Source: Gaeumannomyces sp. JS-464
Lineage: Eukaryota; Ascomycota; Sordariomycetes; Magnaporthales; Magnaporthaceae
Length of the DNA stretch: 64,000 bases
NCBI GenBank assembly: GCA_002197995.1
Contig: NGZR01000001.1
Span: forward strand, 1,054,001 to 1,118,000
Direction of reading: 5' to 3'
Under the pieces are notes generated by a model. It ran no database searches and was not told where the DNA came from. It saw only the letters and a list, made by a program, of their open reading frames with translations. The translations under genes and the position numbers were made by a program. How positions within the stretch are numbered: position 1 is the first letter of the stretch; every line of letters starts with the position of its first letter. Shown here piece after piece: positions 60,452 to 64,000 of the stretch.

Positions 60452-61030
60452 TGGAAAAAGCCTTGGGCATGACCATCGACGAGTGCATTCCAGCGCATAG
60501 AGACGTCGCAAGCATACAGGTTCGGTCGCACCGAGGACATCCAGCCTCCTTGTCCGGACACGTTCTGCAACTTACGACGGCACACGCATTTTCCTATCAG
60601 ATCTCGGGTTGTCCAGGGCAGACAGCTCATTACGTTCTGCGGGACCCGCGCTCCGGATATGTGCGGGGGTTGTGCCCAGTCGGCAGACCGCACCCAGCGC
60701 TTCCGTGCCCAATTCCAGCCGGACCGGAGTCGGCAAGACACGGACTCGGCCGAAGGCGAGAGTTGCGAAGATCGTCGCGGCACGCTAAGGAAGGGGAAGT
60801 ACGCTGTGCTGTCGATCTCTGGAGTCTCGGTGTCGTCGTCCTAAGGATATCCTTTGGGGCTGCCCACAGACGCAGAACCTGCCTGTACTGCAGGCCTGGT
60901 TCGACCGCCTCATACCAGCGGCCTGGGCGATATTTTGCAGTGGACGATCGCCGCTGATGCTCAAGCTCGCATCACGAGCCGGGAGTGCGACTCCCTTGCT
61001 TTGGGGCTTGTTCGACGCCTACCACGCCAA
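60452..61030 (+). pseudogene. Decayed protein-kinase domain (C-lobe fragment)
   Basis: Protein-kinase motifs occur in the right order but in different frames. HRDV-like catalytic-loop text is at about 60,499-60,510. SDLGLSRADSS is at about 60,590-60,625 (family D-F-G, here D-L-G), followed by AGP..R activation-loop text. VDLWSLGVVVLRISFG is at 60,819-60,866 (subdomain IX, family D-I-W-S-L-G). DILQWTIAADAQARITSREC is at 60,926-60,985 (subdomain XI with the conserved Arg). At least two frame shifts and the absence of an N-lobe make a working kinase unlikely. Downstream, the last frame stays open to 61,573 with no recognised domain. Unannotated introns could explain some, but not all, of the shifts. 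Confidence 0.55.
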
Positions 61031-62074
61031 CACCTTGGGCCAGTCGCCCCAGGCTGCAGGAATATGAGGCTGCGGCTTGTTTTCGGGGCAGCAACAGCTC
61101 TTTACAGCGTAGGTAACGGAGCAGCACCGGGAACTCAAAAAACCGGGAACCAGCACGACAACAACATCGATGGAGACGACGGAGCCGACAGCATGCGCCC
61201 ACAGCATACTCCCGCGTTTCCCAGAGGTCTGACGCCCCTGAGCCGTCCTCTCAACGAAGCCTTCACGAAGAAGCCCACGTCCTCAGCCGCGGACGGTCAA
61301 CCGGCCAAACTATACCGCAAACGCCACGGCCCGCGTCCGCCCATATCGAGGATACTGGGAGCATCTGGCAGCTCGGACCTTCCAGTGGCTTTCCCCTATT
61401 CGGAGTTCGATAGTGATCCTAGCTGGCGCGGGAGGCGCTGCTCGTGGCACACCATGCTCTCCATTGGCATACACATGTCGGACGAGCCCGGTCTCGTCCT
61501 ACCGGAGCCTAGCGCCACGCGGCCAAGGACCCGATATTGCGGGTGGGAGGAAGTGACGCAGAGAAGCAACTAAACGCAAGTTCTCGGCACCGTCTGGCCA
61601 AGCCAGCACGACTCGTAGCAAAAGCACTCGGCCTAGACAAGCAGCGTACCCCGACCTGCCGGGCTCTTTTGCAACACGGACAGGAGAAGCCATCTGCGTC
61701 GAGCTAGCGGCAGATCGTCGGCAGTCTCTGCCTTTCAATCTGATTTTCACGCTGTATATATATGGTTAGAAAACTATTACATATAAAAGACGACATCGGT
61801 GAAGGAAACAGGGACATCTCGAGCTGGATCTCCTTCCCGAAGCCATTTCTTGCCATTCCGGCACAGCCTGACTTGTTGCCTTTCATCCCAATGCTCCCAC
61901 CTCGCCATTCCCGCATGCTATTCATAATCTGGATTATTCGGTTCCACCCCTTCTGAGCTAGGCGCCTTATTGTTGGTTTTCTCCATGCTGGGGCGCGCCA
62001 CGTTTCCCGCACGACGGGTTAGTTAAACTACGCGAACACCTATGGTTGATATCCCCCAGGTCTCATCTACCTAG
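61031..62074. other. Intergenic or tail of the kinase remnant
   Basis: The frame of the kinase subdomain XI remains open to a TAA at 61,573, giving Pro/Ser/Arg-rich text (SRPLNEAFTKKPTSSAADGQ) that may be the old C-terminus. 61,574-62,074 has no feature I can support. Confidence 0.4.
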
Positions 62075-62204
62075 ATACAGGAAACAGGAAGGGATATAGG
62101 AAACAGGAAGGGATATAGGAAACAGGAAGGGATATAGGAAACAGGAAGGGATATAGGAAACAGGAAGGGATACAGGAGACAGGAAGGGACACAGGAAACA
62201 GGAG
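62075..62204. repeat. 19-bp purine-rich minisatellite
   Basis: Unit ATATAGGAAACAGGAAGGG: copy 1 at 62,075-62,093 (ATAC variant), then four identical units to 62,169, a sixth with two changes (62,170-62,188) and a partial seventh to about 62,204. Nineteen is not a multiple of three, and no gene spans it credibly. Confidence 0.95.
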
Positions 62205-62471
62205 AGTAGAACTACACCATGCAAGAACTTGTAGTCGCCTTCAATGCCCTGCGCTCTGTCACGTGCTTGGCACGTGCACCAATCCCCTGCTATTACATTG
62301 AACCGTCCGTCAGCAAGCGGCAACAGGTCATCCATCATGCTTTGGACGCAAACCATCCGTGCTTTCGCAAATGTCTCTCGGCGTAATCCCCGTCGTCGCC
62401 ACGCCGGCCTCGGCCTCGGCCCCAGCACCCGGGCCAGGGCAACGAGAGGCTGTCCGCTTCCTCCATCCGGG

Positions 62472-62478
62472 TATAAAT
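62472..62478 (+). promoter_or_regulatory. Possible TATA box of the HNH-domain gene
   Basis: TATAAAT lies 24 bp before the ATG at 62,502. That spacing is too short for a normal leader if this ATG is used, so either the leader is very short or the box is fortuitous. Confidence 0.35.
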
Positions 62479-62501
62479 GGCCAGGCAATGTCCTAATCAG
62501 C

Positions 62502-63841
62502 ATGCCACGGGTCGACGTCACCGCCTCGGGTTCCCCAGGCGTCCACCACCGGACCGCTCTGACGGCGTGTCAAATTATCGCCAACAACGCGTTCGATGGG
62601 TTCCTTGCTCTCGATGCGGCCGGTGCTCAGCCTGCAGCTACTCCGCTTGACGGTGTCCTCACGAACAACAAATATTACTTCGTTATTCCGTCCAGTGCCG
62701 ACGGTAGGTATTTGTCGTCCTTCTCTTTCCGCGTTACTGTTCTCTTTCCGCTTTACTGTTCCTTTCCGTTTCCATGTTCCTTTTCCATTTCCCTGTTCCT
62801 TTCCCGTTTTCATGTTCTTTTCCCGGTCTCCTGTGCCTTTTACGTTTTGCTATCCCTTTCCAACTGTCCTCTATCCCTTTTCCCTCCTCCTTTTTCTTCT
62901 TCACTTTTTTACCGTTGCTCAACTTGGATGGCCCTTGCACATTGTGCGCCAGGTTGTCATGTCACCTTGATTACCGACCTTACACGGACAATGCGGGCAG
63001 CCAAGTACCCCATCGTCCCGTCCTTCCGCGACTGGGAGTTCCCGCATGGGCGCATCCCCGACTTTTGGCCGCAGCCTGGCCGCCTCCTGCCCTCCGGGCC
63101 CGTCTGCGCCGTGACGGGATACAGCTGGGCTTTACAGCGTGCCCACCTCGTTCCCAGCTGCGAGCAGGACTGGTTCTCGCGCAACGGCATGGGCCAGTAC
63201 GCCGTCAGCCTGGCCTCCTGTGATGTTGACGACCCGGCAAACCTGATTCTGCTCAAGTCCGACATCCGTTGGAGTATGGACGCCCGGGCCTTCGTGCTTG
63301 TACCCAAGATCCCCACGCCGCAGTCAGGGGCGGGTTCTCAAGACATAGTAGGCAACTCTCCTACGGCCATCCCGGCCAACCTTACGTCAAGCTCTGAACC
63401 ACCGCCCGCTGATGGGGCACAGCAGCAGCTGCTGCAGCTCGAATACGCGGTGCATATACTTGCCGGCGCGGACCCCATGTTCTCGCGCTTGCGCCACAAC
63501 GTCCACACTCCCTCCTGGCGGTTGGCCGGCTGCTCGCGCGAGTTCCTCTTCGCTCGTTTCGCCTTTTCCATCCTGATGGGTGTAAAGATGTTCGTGACGG
63601 CCGGCGTGCGTCGGCGGGTGGCACGTTTCATGATTGTCGAAGGAGATGGGCCGGAGCTCGTGGAGGAGGAGCTCGATGGGCCGACTTTGTCTGCTCTCTA
63701 CGACAGGAGAAAATCTCGTAGCGCGAGCCCGGGATCGGAGTCAGCCTCGAGTTTTATACAGAGGACGAGGACGCAATGTATATACCGGACGTGGAGGAGG
63801 AGCAGCGCGGGCGGTCGAGAAAGAGGGCGAAATGGGACTAG
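62502..63841 (+). CDS. HNH-domain protein of a fungal expanded family, with a late frame change
   Basis: Exon 1 is 62,502-62,703 (MPRVDVTASGSPGVHHRTAL...). A 249-bp, pyrimidine-rich intron 62,704-62,952 (GTAGGT...GCCAG) follows, then an exon from 62,953. The N-terminal domain ends LITDLTRTMRAAKYPIVPSF and RDWEFPHGRIPDFW. The HNH region is CAVTGYSWALQRAHLVPSCE, DWFSRNGMGQYAVSL, then ANLILLKSDIRWSMDARAF: Cys, the AHLVP His and the Asn are present, but the last metal or catalytic His (family D-x-H-x-x-F/M-D) is Arg. The C-terminal helix reads FAFSILMGVKMFVTAGVRRR and then SRSASPGSE. Good coding text (TEDEDAMYIPDVEEEQRGRS, RKRAKWD, stop at 63,839) lies in another frame, so a frame change near 63,740-63,765 is needed. 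Otherwise the first frame runs out of the window. Such proteins are numerous in fungi, and nuclease activity is unproven. Confidence 0.72.
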
Positions 63842-64000
63842 CCATTGGGGTGGTTCTTGGCAGGAGGGCCGATCCTCAAGGGATCTCTGGCACTGGCCTG
63901 GTTTGACCCTGGGGCGTGGAGGTTGTGGCCAATCGAACGCAAACGGAGATGGAGAGAGTGACATGCTGGAGCAGCTGAAGGCACAAACTACAGTAACGCA

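Noticed and set aside
62063..62521. 152-codon minus-strand frame containing Ser-Tyr-Ile-Pro/Cys-Phe-Leu repeats
   Set aside because: The repeats are the translated 19-bp minisatellite, which changes frame each unit. There is no other support.
1..64000. CRISPR arrays, tRNA and rRNA genes, Starship-type captain gene
   Set aside because: Repeats were read for regular spacing and for tRNA T-arm motifs, and reading frames for a tyrosine-recombinase captain. None was seen. The only regular array is the 19-bp minisatellite, which has no spacers.

Overview
The window reads as a chromosome segment of a filamentous ascomycete, most likely a Sordariomycete. The evidence is short spliceosomal introns with GTAAGT/GTATGT-type donors and CTGAC/CTAAC branch points, fungal gene families (VHS-GAT LSB5-like adaptor, F-box protein, HNH-domain protein), and a transposon block carrying the transition-mutation signature of repeat-induced point mutation (RIP: CpA to TpA on both strands). 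The exact species cannot be told from the sequence.

Positions 1 to about 48,311 are one AT-rich block of dead, nested transposons. From left to right: an unassigned AT-rich stretch; a Ty1/Copia remnant (3,364-8,078); pogo/Fot1-type DNA transposon P1 (8,079-10,211) carrying a 272-bp solo LTR; a pogo fragment; then a minus-strand Ty3/Gypsy element (here 'Gypsy-1') whose gag is split by a 422-bp foldback element, itself split by pogo P2, itself split by a chromodomain Ty3/Gypsy element with GC-rich 215-bp LTRs (12,166-18,088). Next come a shared Gypsy-1 LTR (19,814-20,256), a second minus-strand Gypsy-1 body split by pogo P3 (22,783-24,646), a plus-strand Gypsy-1 copy (25,965-33,098) split by pogo P4, pogo P5, a different chromodomain-type Gypsy remnant (34,858 to about 39,560), and a nearly complete minus-strand Gypsy-1 copy (about 39,570-48,311) split by pogo P6. 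Five of these insertions can be proved by uninterrupted homologous target sites elsewhere in the window, all with TA target duplications.

From 48,311 on, base composition jumps to GC-rich single-copy DNA. It holds a second 272-bp solo LTR (48,458-48,729), an intact five-exon LSB5-like VHS/GAT adaptor gene (50,714-52,554), 5.2 kb without a recognisable gene, an F-box gene (57,733-59,969) with an unresolved frame break, a decayed protein-kinase fragment (about 60,452-61,030), a 19-bp minisatellite, and an HNH-domain gene (from 62,502) with a C-terminal frame change.

The most unusual points are: one pogo family whose copies share a transposase but carry clearly different terminal inverted repeats, each built from TAACG plus a tandemly doubled subterminal motif; a near-perfect 422-bp foldback element with the same type of termini; two Gypsy-1 bodies sharing one LTR; and a conserved coiled-coil reading frame antisense to the 3' part of Gypsy-1.
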